This document shows, in pieces, positions 16,896 to 26,383 of a stretch of DNA of 41,228 bases. Each line of letters begins with the position of its first letter. The first letter of the stretch is position 1. The DNA comes from Gammaproteobacteria bacterium (GTDB lineage: Bacteria > Pseudomonadota > Gammaproteobacteria > Thiohalomonadales > Thiohalomonadaceae). The stretch spans positions 1-41,228 of the forward strand of contig QKED01000035.1 of the NCBI GenBank assembly GCA_003252455.1, given 5' to 3'. A program made the position numbers and the translations under genes. The notes under the pieces were generated by a model, which ran no database searches, was not told the origin of the DNA, and saw only the letters and a program-made list of their open reading frames with translations.

Positions 16896-17054
16896 GCCAG
16901 CTCACGGTCAAGCGTTCGCACGCCCTCACCCAGGTTCAGCGCGTGTGGGAGGGGGGGCCGGAGGGGATGATTCTGCACGTGTGCGATGATGGGATATGGA
17001 ACTGTTCGACGTCGGAATCGTCCAAACTCGGGTCTATCAACCGGAGTAACTTGA

Positions 17055-17573
17055 ATGCGCAGCCTGGAAACACTGCTCGAACGTTTTATCTTCAATGCCC
17101 GCTGGCTTCTCGCCCCCTTTTATGTCGGGTTGGTCCTCTCGATCGCCATCCTATTGGTGAAGTTCGCCAAGGAGTTCATCTCCCTGGCGAGCAACGTCTT
17201 TACCGCCACAGGCGGGGAGATCATCGTCTCCATCCTCACGCTGGTGGATGTGGCCATGGTGGCCAACCTGCTGCTGATCATCATCTTTGCCGGGTACGAG
17301 AACTTCGTCTCCAAGATCGACACCGGCGACCACGAAGACCGCCCCTCGTGGATGGGTAAGGTGGGCTTCTCGGACCTCAAGCTGAAACTCATCGGCAGTA
17401 TCGTCGCCATCAGTGGTATCGAGCTGCTCAAGGCCTTCATCAGCATCGCCGACTACAACAACGAGCAGTTGGCGTGGAAGGTGGGTATCCACATGACCTT
17501 TGTGGTCTCGGGTGTCCTCTTCGCCGTCATGGACTGGCTCGGCTCGAAGAAGCATGCCGAGGGGGCGCACTGA
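17055..17573 (+). CDS. yqhA: UPF0114 / YqhA-family inner-membrane protein
   Basis: The 172-residue protein has four hydrophobic helices and the family motifs LERFIFNARWLLAPFYVGL, DVAMVANLLLIIIFAGYENFVSK and WMGKVGFSDLKLKLIGSIVAIS. This is typical of the YqhA/TIGR00645 family, normally 160-185 residues. The molecular function is not established. GGAG lies 8 bp before the ATG. It converges on cysS across a strong hairpin. Confidence 0.88.
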   Translation: MRSLETLLERFIFNARWLLAPFYVGLVLSIAILLVKFAKEFISLASNVFTATGGEIIVSILTLVDVAMVANLLLIIIFAGYENFVSKIDTGDHEDRPSWMGKVGFSDLKLKLIGSIVAISGIELLKAFISIADYNNEQLAWKVGIHMTFVVSGVLFAVMDWLGSKKHAEGAH

Positions 17574-17624
17574 GTACGTAGCTCATGGGTAAGCGCCTTC
17601 GCGCGTGAGCCCGAGGGGTGAAAC

Positions 17625-17660
17625 AGCAGGGCCCCGACACAGCCGTGTCGGGGCCCTGCT
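17625..17660. terminator. Bidirectional hairpin between yqhA and cysS
   Basis: AGCAGGGCCCCGACAC and its exact complement form a perfect 16-bp stem around AGCC, between two convergent genes. T-runs are short on both sides, so it is a strong stem with weak U-tracts, serving both strands. Confidence 0.75.
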
Positions 17661-17692
17661 GCTATTGGCGAGGTGCAACCGCGTCGTGGAGG

Positions 17693-19102
17693 TTATTCGC
17701 GACGCCAGGTGGTGGTGCCGGCGCCATCCTCCAGCACGATGCCGTTGGCCTTGAGCTCGTCGCGGATGCGGTCGGACTCGGCGAAGTTCTTCGCCTTGCG
17801 TGCAGCGGTGCGCTCCTCGATGAGGCGCTCTATGGTGATGGCGTCGAGCCCCTCTTTGGGCGTGCCGCCCTGCATGAAGGCCTCGGGGTCGAGTTGCACA
17901 AGGCCGAGGAGGGCGGCGAGCTGCTTGAGCTGGGCGCCCTTGCTGGCCGCGGCGCTCGGGTCACTCTCGCGCAGGCGGTTGACCTCGCGTGCCAGCTCGA
18001 AGAGCACGGCGATCGCCTCGGGGGTGTTGAAGTCGTCGTCCATCACCTCTAGGAAGCGCACGCTGTGTGGGTCCGACTCGTCGAGCGGTGCCTCGGGCAG
18101 CTCCAGGCCGCGCAGCGCGGTGTAGAGGGTGGTGAGGGCCCCCTTGGCGTTGTCCAGGTGCACGTCGGAGTAGTTGAGCGGGCTGCGGTAGTGGCTGGTG
18201 AGGATGAAGTAGCGGATCACCTCGGGGTGGTACTTCTCCAGCACCTCGCGGATGGTGAAGAAGTTGCCCAGGGATTTGGACATCTTCTCGTTGTCGACGC
18301 GCACGAAGCCGTTGTGCATCCAGACGTTGACGAACGGCTCGTCGTGGCACGCCTCGGACTGGGCGATCTCGTTCTCGTGGTGCGGGAACTGCAGGTCGAG
18401 CCCGCCGCCGTGGATGTCGAAGTGGTGGCCGAGGCAGTGGGTCGACATGGCCGAGCACTCGATGTGCCAGCCGGGGCGCCCCTCGCCCCAGGGGGAGGCC
18501 CAGCTCGGCTCGCCGGGCTTGGCGCGCTTCCACAGCACGAAGTCGAGCGGGTCGTTCTTCGCCTCCTCGACCGCCACGCGTTCACCGGCGCGCAGGTCTT
18601 CGAGGTGTTTGCCGGAGAGCTTGCCGTAGCCGTCGAACTCGGAGACATCGAAGTAGACGTCGCCGGTCTTGCCCACGTAGGCGGCGCCCTTGCCCACTAG
18701 GGTCTCGACCATCTGCACGATCTCATCGATGTGGGTGGTGGCGCAGGGCTCGAAGTCGGGGCGGCGCACGCCGAGCAGGTCGGCGTCCTCGTGCATGGCG
18801 GCGATGAAGCGCCCGGTCAGCTCACCGTACGCCTCGCCGTTGTCGTTGGCGCGGGCGATGATCTTGTCGTCGATGTCGGTGATGTTGCGCACGTAGGTGA
18901 CGTTGTTCTCGCCGTAGACCTTGCGCAGATAGCGGTTGACCACGTCGAACACCACCAGCACGCGGGCGTGGCCGATGTGGCAGTAGTCGTAGACGGTCAT
19001 GCCGCAGACGTACATGCGCACGCGGGTAGGGTCGATCGGGGTGAAGGGGGCCTTGGCCTTCACCAGGTTGTTGTGGATCTGCAGCTTGTGCACGTGGGCC
19101 AT
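17693..19102 (-). CDS. cysS: Cysteinyl-tRNA synthetase
   Basis: The 469-residue class I synthetase has normal length. It charges tRNA-Cys. The zinc-site start [10 protein letters not shown], the HIGH-type motif CHIGHAR, the WHIECS zinc-ligand segment and KMSKSLGNF are all present. The DALR-type C-terminal helices contain the [26 protein letters not shown] signature. It lies 63 bp downstream of gltX on the same strand and is probably co-transcribed. Confidence 0.96.
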   Translation of the reverse strand: MAHVHKLQIHNNLVKAKAPFTPIDPTRVRMYVCGMTVYDYCHIGHARVLVVFDVVNRYLRKVYGENNVTYVRNITDIDDKIIARANDNGEAYGELTGRFIAAMHEDADLLGVRRPDFEPCATTHIDEIVQMVETLVGKGAAYVGKTGDVYFDVSEFDGYGKLSGKHLEDLRAGERVAVEEAKNDPLDFVLWKRAKPGEPSWASPWGEGRPGWHIECSAMSTHCLGHHFDIHGGGLDLQFPHHENEIAQSEACHDEPFVNVWMHNGFVRVDNEKMSKSLGNFFTIREVLEKYHPEVIRYFILTSHYRSPLNYSDVHLDNAKGALTTLYTALRGLELPEAPLDESDPHSVRFLEVMDDDFNTPEAIAVLFELAREVNRLRESDPSAAASKGAQLKQLAALLGLVQLDPEAFMQGGTPKEGLDAITIERLIEERTAARKAKNFAESDRIRDELKANGIVLEDGAGTTTWRRE

Positions 19103-19165
19103 GGGTGGCTCCTTGCTTGGTCTGGGCTAAGAGGGTCTTGGCGAAAATGTTTGGCGAGTGCTCGA

Positions 19166-20566
19166 TCAGCGTGCCGCTTCGAGGCGGGCGCGGGCGCGGG
19201 CGTAACCGAGCATGGGCAAGATGCGCCCCATTTCGGGTCCACCGGGATGGCCGGTGAGGGCCAGACGCAGTGGGTGAAACAGCGCCTTGCCCTTGACGCC
19301 GGTGGCCTCCTTGACGGCACCGGAGAAGGCCTTGAAGTCGTCGGGGTGGCGGTCGAGGGCGGCCAGCGCGGCGGTGAAGAAGTCGCGACCCGCCTCGGCC
19401 ACCGCCTCGCGTGCGGCATCGTCCAGCTCCAGCGGGTCGTTGAACAGGCGCAGGGCCCACTCGAAGGCGTGCTCGGGGAAGCTCACGTTGGGGCGTACGG
19501 CGGCGATGAACTCGGCGCGCTTGTCGGCGGGGACGACACCCTCGACTAGCACCCCCATCCAGCGCCACACCTCGTCGTCGCTGAGCGCGGCGAGGGCCTG
19601 GTGCTGCCAGTGCAGCAGCTGATGGGGGTCGTAGCGCGCCGGGGCGCGACCGAGACGCGCGAGGTCGAAACCGGCGGCGAGTTGCTCCAGGCTGAGTAGC
19701 TCGTCGCTCTCGTAGGTGTGACCGAGGCGCCCCAGGTAGTTCTGGATCGCGGTGGGCAGGTAACCGGCCTCGCGTAGCTCACGCAGGCTGCGGCTGCCGT
19801 GGCGCTTGGAGAGCGGTGCGCCATCGGGGCCGGTGATGGTAGAGGCATGGGCGTAGGTGGGGGCGGGGAGGCCAAGGGCCTCCAGGATCAGCAACTGGCG
19901 CGGGGTATTGGTGAGGTGGTCCTCACCGCGGACCACATGCGTCACGCCCATCTGCGCATCGTCTACCGCGTTGGAGAAGAAGAAGGCTGCAGAGCCGTCG
20001 GCGCGGCGGATGATGAAGTCGCCGATATCTTTGCCGCTGTAGCTCTGTGGGCCGCGCACGGCATCCTCGAAGGCGATGGTGCGCGCATCCGGCACGCGAA
20101 AGCGCAGGGTGTGGGGCACGCCCTGGGCCATGCGTGCGGCTCGCTCGTCGGCGGAGAGGCGCGCGCAGCGGCCCGAATAGCGTGGCGGTTGTCCGGCGTT
20201 GAGCTGCGCCTTGCGCGCCAGTTTCAACTCCGCCTCGGAGCAGAAACAGGGGTAGGTGTGCCCATCGCTCGCCAGGCGTTGGTAGTGCTCGGCGTAGATC
20301 GCCCCCCGCTGGGACTGATAGTAGGGGGCGTCGGGGCCACCGACCCCAGGGCCCTCCTGCCACTCAAGGCCGATCCAGCGCAGGTCCTCTTCGAGGGCGG
20401 TGACGAACTCGTCGCGTGAGCGTTCGGCATCGGTATCTTCGATGCGCAGGAGGAAGCTGCCGCCGTGCCCACGCCCGTAGAGCGCGGAGAAGAGGGCGGT
20501 GCGGGCGTTGCCCAGATGGATGAATCCTGTGGGGCTGGGGGCGAAGCGTGTCTTGGTCGATGGCAT
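19166..20566 (-). CDS. gltX: Glutamyl-tRNA synthetase
   Basis: The protein is 466 residues from ATG 20566 (MPSTKTRFAPSPTGFIHLGNART); ten more in-frame residues upstream lack similarity. HLGN in the N-terminus is the HIGH motif and LSKRHGSRSL the KMSKS equivalent. A CFC...C cysteine pattern (about 112-135) is a possible zinc site. It charges tRNA-Glu. Many gammaproteobacteria carry two GltX paralogues; this window alone cannot say whether this is the only one or whether it also mischarges tRNA-Gln. It diverges from the cyclophilin pair. Confidence 0.94.
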   Translation of the reverse strand: MPSTKTRFAPSPTGFIHLGNARTALFSALYGRGHGGSFLLRIEDTDAERSRDEFVTALEEDLRWIGLEWQEGPGVGGPDAPYYQSQRGAIYAEHYQRLASDGHTYPCFCSEAELKLARKAQLNAGQPPRYSGRCARLSADERAARMAQGVPHTLRFRVPDARTIAFEDAVRGPQSYSGKDIGDFIIRRADGSAAFFFSNAVDDAQMGVTHVVRGEDHLTNTPRQLLILEALGLPAPTYAHASTITGPDGAPLSKRHGSRSLRELREAGYLPTAIQNYLGRLGHTYESDELLSLEQLAAGFDLARLGRAPARYDPHQLLHWQHQALAALSDDEVWRWMGVLVEGVVPADKRAEFIAAVRPNVSFPEHAFEWALRLFNDPLELDDAAREAVAEAGRDFFTAALAALDRHPDDFKAFSGAVKEATGVKGKALFHPLRLALTGHPGGPEMGRILPMLGYARARARLEAAR

Positions 20567-20695
20567 GTGGGGTCGGCTTGGCGGCGGCGGTTTCACCGTG
20601 GGGGCAAAGATTATATTATGTCGCCCACTCTAGGGCGACCGGCCAATGGCTCCGGCGCCTCGATACCCACGCAATCGATGATTGGAGAGATGCGA

Positions 20696-21310
20696 ATGTT
20701 GAAGCGACTCCTGTTGCCGCTCTGGCTGTTGCTCGGTCTGGCCCTCGGACCGGTGCAGGCAGAGGAGACCGAGGCCCCGGCGAGTGCCGACGCGGTGCGC
20801 GTTGCCATGCTCACCAGCAAGGGCGAACTGGTACTCGAACTCTACCCCGACAAGGCACCGAAGACGGTGGCCAATTTCCTGCAGTATGCCAATGAAGGTT
20901 TCTACGACGGCACCATCTTTCATCGTGTCATCGATGGCTTCATGGTGCAGGGCGGCGGCTTCACCGCCGACATGGCGCGCAAGGAGACCCACGCACCGAT
21001 CATGAACGAGGCGGACAACGGCCTGCGTAACATCATCGGCACGGTCGCCATGGCACGTACCAGTGACCCCCACTCCGCCACCTCGCAGTTCTTTATCAAT
21101 GTGGCCAACAACAGTTCGCTGGACTTTCGCGACAAGACCCCGCGTGCCTGGGGCTATGCGGTGTTCGGTCGTGTGGTCAAGGGTATGGATGTGCTCAAGG
21201 CAATCAAGTCCGTCGACACCAGCGCCCAGGGGATGCACCGCGATGTACCGGTGGAGCCCGTCACTATTCAATCGGTACGCGTCATCACGGACGCGGCCCC
21301 CAAGGAGTAA
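20696..21310 (+). CDS. ppiA: Periplasmic cyclophilin-type peptidyl-prolyl isomerase
   Basis: The 204-residue protein has a signal peptide (LKRLLLPLWLLLGLALGPVQA) and a cyclophilin domain from about residue 33 ([40 protein letters not shown]). GGAG is 8 bp before ATG 20696; an ATG six bases earlier is too close to it. It catalyses cis-trans isomerisation of prolyl bonds during folding in the periplasm. It is directly followed by a cytoplasmic paralogue 3 bp later, so the two are one operon and probably arose by duplication. Confidence 0.9.
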   Translation: MLKRLLLPLWLLLGLALGPVQAEETEAPASADAVRVAMLTSKGELVLELYPDKAPKTVANFLQYANEGFYDGTIFHRVIDGFMVQGGGFTADMARKETHAPIMNEADNGLRNIIGTVAMARTSDPHSATSQFFINVANNSSLDFRDKTPRAWGYAVFGRVVKGMDVLKAIKSVDTSAQGMHRDVPVEPVTIQSVRVITDAAPKE

Positions 21311-21313
21311 CTC

Positions 21314-21808
21314 ATGATCAGAATGCACACCACCCACGGCACCATCGACATCGAGCTCGACCACGCCAAGGCCCCCATCACCGCCGCTAACTTCGAGACG
21401 TACGTGAAGGCCGGTCACTACGACGGCACTATCTTCCACCGCGTGATCGACGGCTTCATGATCCAAGGCGGCGGCTTCGACAAGGATATGCGTGAGCGCC
21501 GCACCGGTGCGCCGATCAAGAACGAGGCCGACAATGGCCTCTCCAACCGTACCGGCACCATCGCCATGGCGCGTACCATGGAGCCCCACTCCGCCACCGC
21601 GCAGTTCTTCATCAACGTGAAGGACAACGGCTTCCTCGACCACACCTCCCCCTCACCGCAGGGCTGGGGTTACGCGGTCTTCGGTAAGGTCGTGGATGGG
21701 CTGGAGGTGGTCGATGCGATCAAGGCCGTGGCCACCGGCAACTGGGGTCCCCACTCCGATGTGCCGCTGCAACCCGTCGTGATCGAGAAGGTCGAGATCG
21801 TCGACTGA
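21314..21808 (+). CDS. ppiB: Cytoplasmic cyclophilin-type peptidyl-prolyl isomerase
   Basis: The 164-residue protein has no signal peptide and shows the full cyclophilin set: [42 protein letters not shown] and [10 protein letters not shown]. Length equals E. coli PpiB. It helps protein folding in the cytosol. It starts 3 bp after the ppiA stop behind AAGGAG, and a strong terminator follows. Confidence 0.93.
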   Translation: MIRMHTTHGTIDIELDHAKAPITAANFETYVKAGHYDGTIFHRVIDGFMIQGGGFDKDMRERRTGAPIKNEADNGLSNRTGTIAMARTMEPHSATAQFFINVKDNGFLDHTSPSPQGWGYAVFGKVVDGLEVVDAIKAVATGNWGPHSDVPLQPVVIEKVEIVD

Positions 21809-21837
21809 CCGTCGACGTCCGCACGCTGCAGAGATAG

Positions 21838-21870
21838 ACAGGGGTGCCATGGGCACCCCTGTTTGCGTTT
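21838..21870 (+). terminator. Rho-independent terminator of the ppi operon
   Basis: ACAGGGGTGCC / GGCACCCCTGT form an 11-bp stem with a 3-nt loop, followed by TTGCGTTT, 29 bp after the ppiB stop. It lies between convergent ppiB and dam and could also serve dam. Confidence 0.8.
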
Positions 21871-21886
21871 GGCCCCGTGTGTGGGG

Positions 21887-22717
21887 TCACCCGCCACTGG
21901 CGCGAAACAGGGCCAGCAGCTCCCCCACCTCGACCCGCTCTTCGATCTTACAACTGATGTTGCGCCGGACATTGAGGTGGGTGATCTCCGCGTCGGCATA
22001 GAGGGTGCGGGTGTAGGGGGTGTCGTGGTTGGAGATGAGCACGCTCACCCCCTTCGCGGCACAGGCCCTGGCGAGCTGTGCCAACTGCTCCTGCTGCCGT
22101 GGTAGGAAGCCATCGCCGCTGTAGTTGGTGAAGCTCGACGAGTGGGAGAGGGGCACGTAGGGCGGGTCGCAGTAGACCACATCCCCTGGCCGACACCCCT
22201 TCAGGGTCGAGCTGAAATCGCGCACGGCAAAGCGGGCCCGGTGTGCGTGCTGATGGAAGTGCTGCATCTCCTTGGCCGGGAAGTAGGGTCGTTTGTAGTG
22301 GCCGAATGGGACGTTGAAGGCGTGCCGACTGTTATAGCGGCACAGGCCGTTGTAGCCATGGCGATTGAGATAGAGGAAGAGTTGACTGCGCCGGCGCTTG
22401 TCGTCGCTGGCGTTGAACTCCTCACGTAGGCGGTAGTACGCCTCACCGCTGTTGTACTCGGCAGCGAAGAGGCGACTGCAGTCGCGGATGAAGCGCTCAC
22501 CCTCGCGCTTGAGGTGGCGGTAGAGCTCGATGAGATCGGGGTTGCTGTCGCACAACTGGTAACTGTTGAAGTGCCCGTTGACGAAGAGCGCACCGGAGCC
22601 GACGAAGGGCTCGACCAGACGCCCACCGGGCGGCAGGTGCTGCTCGATGGCATCCAGGAGGCGGTATTTGCCGCCCGCCCACTTGAGAAAGGGTCGTACC
22701 CGTTTGGCGTTGCTCAT
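21887..22717 (-). CDS. dam: DNA adenine methylase (GATC), Dam
   Basis: The 276-residue enzyme shows the Dam motifs in order: KWAGGK (12-17), EPFVGSGALF (36-45), the catalytic DPPY (184-187) and the late HDT.YTR segment. It methylates N6 of adenine in GATC and serves mismatch-repair strand choice, replication timing and gene regulation. It is encoded with argA, not with a restriction enzyme, and its start overlaps the argA stop by 4 bp. This fits a housekeeping rather than a restriction-modification role. Confidence 0.93.
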   Translation of the reverse strand: MSNAKRVRPFLKWAGGKYRLLDAIEQHLPPGGRLVEPFVGSGALFVNGHFNSYQLCDSNPDLIELYRHLKREGERFIRDCSRLFAAEYNSGEAYYRLREEFNASDDKRRRSQLFLYLNRHGYNGLCRYNSRHAFNVPFGHYKRPYFPAKEMQHFHQHAHRARFAVRDFSSTLKGCRPGDVVYCDPPYVPLSHSSSFTNYSGDGFLPRQQEQLAQLARACAAKGVSVLISNHDTPYTRTLYADAEITHLNVRRNISCKIEERVEVGELLALFRASGG

Positions 22718-24054
22718 CCGATGCGTTTCACGAACACCTTGGAGCGACGCTGATAGTTGTACAGCGCCTGTTTGGCCATAGGCAGAGAGGCGATGGGGGC
22801 CTCCTCGAAGCCGTGGCGACGGAACCAGTGGGCGGTGCGGGTGGTGAGCACGAAGAGCTTGTCCAGGCCGAGCCGCCGTGCGCTGTGCTCAACGTAGTCG
22901 AGCAGTTGCTCGCCGCGTCCACCGCCCACGTAGTCGCGATGCACGGCGAGGCACGCCAGCTCGCCGTAGCCCTCATCGGGGTAGGGGTAGAGGGCGACGC
23001 AGGCGAGGATCAGGCCGTCGCGGTCGAGGACGCTGAAGTGGTCGATCTCCATCTCCAGGCGCTCGCGTGAGCGGCGTACCAGGATCCCCTCCTCTTCGAG
23101 CGGGGCGATGAGCTCCAAAATACCACCCACGTCATCGATGGTGGCCTGGCGTAGGCCCTCGAAGCGATCGATGCTGATGAGGGTGCCGATACCGTCGCGG
23201 GTGAACAGCTCCAACAGGAGCGAGCCGTCCATGTGCCGGTCGATGAGGTGGGTGCGGCGTACCCCGCCACGGCTGGCGTTGATGGCGCTGGAGAGGGCCT
23301 TACCGAGCTGTTCGGGGAGGCGTTGACCGCTGTTCAGGTGCGCCTCTGCCTCGTGCAGGGTGAGTTGGCGCAGCAGAGCGCCCTCGGCGTCACAGAGGCC
23401 ACTGGCATCGAGCAGGTAGATGAGTTTATCCGCCTTGAGTGCCACAGCGGTGGCAGTGGCCACCTCCTCGGCGCTCAGATTGAACAGCTCTCCAGTGGGG
23501 GAGTAGCCGATCGGCGAGAGGAGCACGATGTTGCCCTCGCGCAGGAGACGGTCGAGCTGCTCGCTGGCGATGCGCCGCACCTCACCCGTGTGGTGGTAAT
23601 CCACCCCATTACGCACCCCCAGCGGGTTGGCGGTGACGAAGTTGCCGGAGACGACGCGGATCGTGGCCCCGGCCATGGGGGTGTTGGCCAGCCCCATGGA
23701 GAGCAGCGCCTCGATATCGAGGCGTACGCAACCGGCGGCCTGTTTGACGCAGCTGAGCGCCTGCGCATCGGTGACCCGCAGGCCGTTGACGTAATTCAAC
23801 TCCAGGCCGCGCTCCTGCAGGCACGCCTCGATCTGGGGGCGTGAGCCGTGCACCAGGACGAGCTGGACGCCGAGTCGGCTGAGCAGGGCGATGTCGTGCA
23901 CCAGCCCGGCGAACTGCTGCTCGGCGAGCAGCTCACCCCCGAAGGCGATGACAAAGGTGCGTCCGCGAAAGGCGTCCACATAGGGGGAAAAGTCGCGAAA
24001 CCAACGGACGAAGTTGCCGGATTCCAGTTTTCCGCTGATGGGTGACATGCGCAT
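22714..24054 (-). CDS. argA: N-acetylglutamate synthase
   Basis: The 446-residue enzyme has an amino-acid-kinase-like domain (about 25-285; VIAFGGELL, LVLVHGSRPQIE) and a GNAT acetyltransferase domain (about 300-440; YGELACLAVHRDYVGGGRGEQLLDYVE). This is the classic ArgA architecture. It acetylates glutamate with acetyl-CoA as the first step of arginine synthesis and is normally feedback-inhibited by arginine through the kinase-like domain. The start is ATG 24054 or, two codons later, 24048. It is translationally coupled to dam and lies 186 bp downstream of argE on the same strand; that spacer shows no clear promoter. Confidence 0.94.
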   Translation of the reverse strand: MRMSPISGKLESGNFVRWFRDFSPYVDAFRGRTFVIAFGGELLAEQQFAGLVHDIALLSRLGVQLVLVHGSRPQIEACLQERGLELNYVNGLRVTDAQALSCVKQAAGCVRLDIEALLSMGLANTPMAGATIRVVSGNFVTANPLGVRNGVDYHHTGEVRRIASEQLDRLLREGNIVLLSPIGYSPTGELFNLSAEEVATATAVALKADKLIYLLDASGLCDAEGALLRQLTLHEAEAHLNSGQRLPEQLGKALSSAINASRGGVRRTHLIDRHMDGSLLLELFTRDGIGTLISIDRFEGLRQATIDDVGGILELIAPLEEEGILVRRSRERLEMEIDHFSVLDRDGLILACVALYPYPDEGYGELACLAVHRDYVGGGRGEQLLDYVEHSARRLGLDKLFVLTTRTAHWFRRHGFEEAPIASLPMAKQALYNYQRRSKVFVKRIG

Positions 24055-24240
24055 GGCCTAGGGGTGAGATCAATCGGCTATTTTCGGCTGCAACGCGGCG
24101 CACGGCAAGAGTGGTGGGCGGTCACGGTACGTCCAGGGGCGGCGGGATCCGGGGGCCGCTGCGCCAGGGCTATCCCCAGAGTGGCGCCGCGTTCTGGTGA
24201 GGCGGTGGTCGTCGGTACGCCGGGGTGCTGGGGTGTGGGG

Positions 24241-25389
24241 TCAGAGACAGAAGCGGGCGATGAGCCCGCGCAGCAGCTCCACGGTGGGATTGAGCTGGTC
24301 CAGGGCGATGAACTCGTCGGGCTGGTGGGCCTGGTCGATGGAGCCGGGACCGAGGATCAGGGTCTGCGCCCCCATGGCGGTGAAGAAGGGCCCCTCGGTG
24401 CCGTAGGCGACACTACCCGCGCTGATGCCGGTGAGCTTTTCAGCGGCCTGCACGATGGCGGCGCTGGCCGGGGTCTCCATCGCCTCGGCCCCGGTGAAGA
24501 GCGGTTCGACGCTGAGCCCCAGCCCGAGCATGGTGGCGAGTGGCGCGAGGCGGGCGCGCATCTCCTCGCGCAGGTCGTCCAACCCCATACCCGGGAGCGG
24601 GCGCAGGTCGATGTGCAGTTCGCACTCACCACAGATACGGTTGGGGTTGTCGCCACCGTGGATGTGGCCGAGGTTGAGGGTCGGCACCTCGACGGCGAAG
24701 AGTGGGTTGCGATAGCGCGCCTGCAGCTCGCCGCGCCATGTGAGCAGCTCGCCCATGACCTGATGCATCCCCTCCAGGGCGCTGTTGCCGAGTCGCGGGT
24801 CACTGGAGTGGCCGGAGCGACCGGTGAGGCGGATGCACTCCATCATAATCCCCTTATGGGCGATCACCGGCTTGAGGCTGGTCGGCTCGCCGACCACGGC
24901 GTGGGCCGCCTTGGGTTCACCGCGCTCCTGTAGCAGGCGGGCGCCATCCATACTGCTCTCCTCGTCGGCGGTGGCGATGATATAGAGCGGCTCGCGCAGT
25001 GGCTGGCCGACGAAGGGGCGGGCCGCCTCCAGGGCCATGGCAAAAAAGCTCTTCATATCACAGGTGCCGAGGCCGTAGAGACGCTGGTTGCGCTCACTCA
25101 GGGTAAAGGGGTCGGCGCTCCAACGGCGGTCGTCGAACGGCACCGTGTCGGTGTGCCCGGCGAGGATCAGGCCGCCAGGCCCGGTGCCCAGGGTGGCGAC
25201 CAGATTGGCCTTGCTGCCGTCTCCGTTCACCGGCATCACCTCCACGGCGAAGCCCATCTCGTCGAGCCACCCGGCCAGCAGGTCGATCACCGCTCGATTG
25301 CCGTGATCGAAGTCGGGGTTGACGCTGCTGATGGAGGGGATGCCAATCAGCGCGGCGATACGTTCGATCAGGGAGGGGAGGCGCTGCAT
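24241..25389 (-). CDS. argE: Acetylornithine deacetylase
   Basis: The 382-residue M20-family zinc hydrolase shows AGHTDTVPFD (metal His and catalytic Asp), the DMKS bridging-Asp segment and ATADEESSMDGA (catalytic Glu pair). It removes acetate from N-acetylornithine in arginine synthesis, so argE and argA give this organism the linear pathway. The related enzyme DapE is less likely given the N-terminus and length. The gene diverges from the SPOR lipoprotein across an AT-rich spacer. Confidence 0.92.
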   Translation of the reverse strand: MQRLPSLIERIAALIGIPSISSVNPDFDHGNRAVIDLLAGWLDEMGFAVEVMPVNGDGSKANLVATLGTGPGGLILAGHTDTVPFDDRRWSADPFTLSERNQRLYGLGTCDMKSFFAMALEAARPFVGQPLREPLYIIATADEESSMDGARLLQERGEPKAAHAVVGEPTSLKPVIAHKGIMMECIRLTGRSGHSSDPRLGNSALEGMHQVMGELLTWRGELQARYRNPLFAVEVPTLNLGHIHGGDNPNRICGECELHIDLRPLPGMGLDDLREEMRARLAPLATMLGLGLSVEPLFTGAEAMETPASAAIVQAAEKLTGISAGSVAYGTEGPFFTAMGAQTLILGPGSIDQAHQPDEFIALDQLNPTVELLRGLIARFCL

Positions 25390-25434
25390 AGACTTTTTTC
25401 CTACCGATGGGTGGATTGGGGTGGCATTGTGCCG

Positions 25435-25488
25435 AAGTTAGATTTAAGATTAAGAAAAGTTTCTAACTTACAGTAAACCTTGAAACTT
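25435..25488. promoter_or_regulatory. Overlapping inverted repeats in the argE / SPOR lipoprotein spacer
   Basis: AAGTTAGA (25435-25442) pairs with TCTAACTT (25462-25469), while AAGTTTC (25457-25463) pairs with GAAACTT (25482-25488). The two share bases 25462-25463, so only one can form at a time. The region is AT-rich and probably holds the divergent promoters. Confidence 0.4.
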
Positions 25489-25563
25489 CTCTGGATGGTG
25501 CCCGCCCGGGACAGGGAGGACACTGTAGGTACCGGTCAACGATTGATGGGAGAACGACGACTC

Positions 25564-26115
25564 ATGTCTGGAGTTAACAAGTTTATGGCGGGTCGCTTCG
25601 GTAAGAAGATGCTGGCGGTCGCCCTCGGCGCCGTCTTGCTGCCTGGCTGTTCATACATCAAGCTCAAGGGTTCCGACGAGGCGCCGATGGACGAGGATGT
25701 CGCCCTGCGCCCGGCCAGCCTGCCCGAGCCCGAGGCGGTGACCCTGCCCACCCTGCCGAGTCTGCCCGAGCCCGCCCCGGCGATGGAAGAGCCCGTTGCC
25801 CCGGCCCCTGAGAACTACGCCATGCCCCCGGCAGAGCCCGAGGTGATGGTCGCCGAGGCGCCCGCTGCACCGGCGGCAGTCTACAGCCTGCAACTGCTCG
25901 GCACCACCAATATGCTGGCGGCGCAGAAGTTCATCGACGACTACCAGCTGGGTGATCGCGCCTCCATCGGTGCCACCTCACGTCAGGGTAGTGCTTGGTT
26001 CGTGGTGCTCTACGGCGCCTACCAGACCTCCGCCGAGGCCAAGGCCGACATCGCCAAGCTGCCCGCCGCCGTGCGTGCCACCAAGCCCTGGCCGCGTAAG
26101 CTCGATACCCTCTAA
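25564..26115 (+). CDS. Lipoprotein with Pro/Glu-rich linker and SPOR-like domain
   Basis: The 183-residue protein begins at ATG 25564, with GGAG about 11 bp upstream; in-frame ATGs at 25480, 25545 and 25585 are alternatives. It has a lipobox LLPGC (Cys29), a Pro/Glu-rich linker (about 45-110) and a C-terminal SPOR-like domain of about 70 residues (VYSLQLLGTTN... WFVVLYGAYQTSAEAKADIAKLP). SPOR domains bind denuded glycan strands of peptidoglycan, often at the septum. It is probably anchored in the outer membrane and reaches the cell wall. It is monocistronic with a strong terminator. Confidence 0.8.
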   Translation: MSGVNKFMAGRFGKKMLAVALGAVLLPGCSYIKLKGSDEAPMDEDVALRPASLPEPEAVTLPTLPSLPEPAPAMEEPVAPAPENYAMPPAEPEVMVAEAPAAPAAVYSLQLLGTTNMLAAQKFIDDYQLGDRASIGATSRQGSAWFVVLYGAYQTSAEAKADIAKLPAAVRATKPWPRKLDTL

Positions 26116-26208
26116 ACCCCTCTCTTGAGCGAGACGCCGCCCCCACGGGCGGTGTCGCGCGTCACATGCCTGACTCATTGCAGTAGCGGTTGCCACACCG
26201 CACTTCTT

Positions 26209-26243
26209 GCCCCGAGTACCCGACGGTGCTCGGGGCTTTTTTT
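26209..26243 (+). terminator. Rho-independent terminator after the SPOR lipoprotein
   Basis: GCCCCGAGTACC / GGTGCTCGGGGC make a 12-bp stem (one G-T pair) with a CGAC loop, followed by seven T. It is the clearest intrinsic terminator of the window. Confidence 0.92.
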
Positions 26244-26383
26244 GTCTTGCCGAGTGCGCGGCAGCCCCGACATTTTGTCGTCACTGCGTTGGCGGGTAGA
26301 GGGAACGACCTGGCGTGAGCCGACGTGTGCCACTCGCCTGCACATCATGGCGCACAGGGGAACGCCTCTGCGTGTGGATTGAC

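Noticed and set aside
23233-23844. 203-aa plus-strand ORF
   Set aside because: It is antisense to argA with no motif; a shadow of GC bias.
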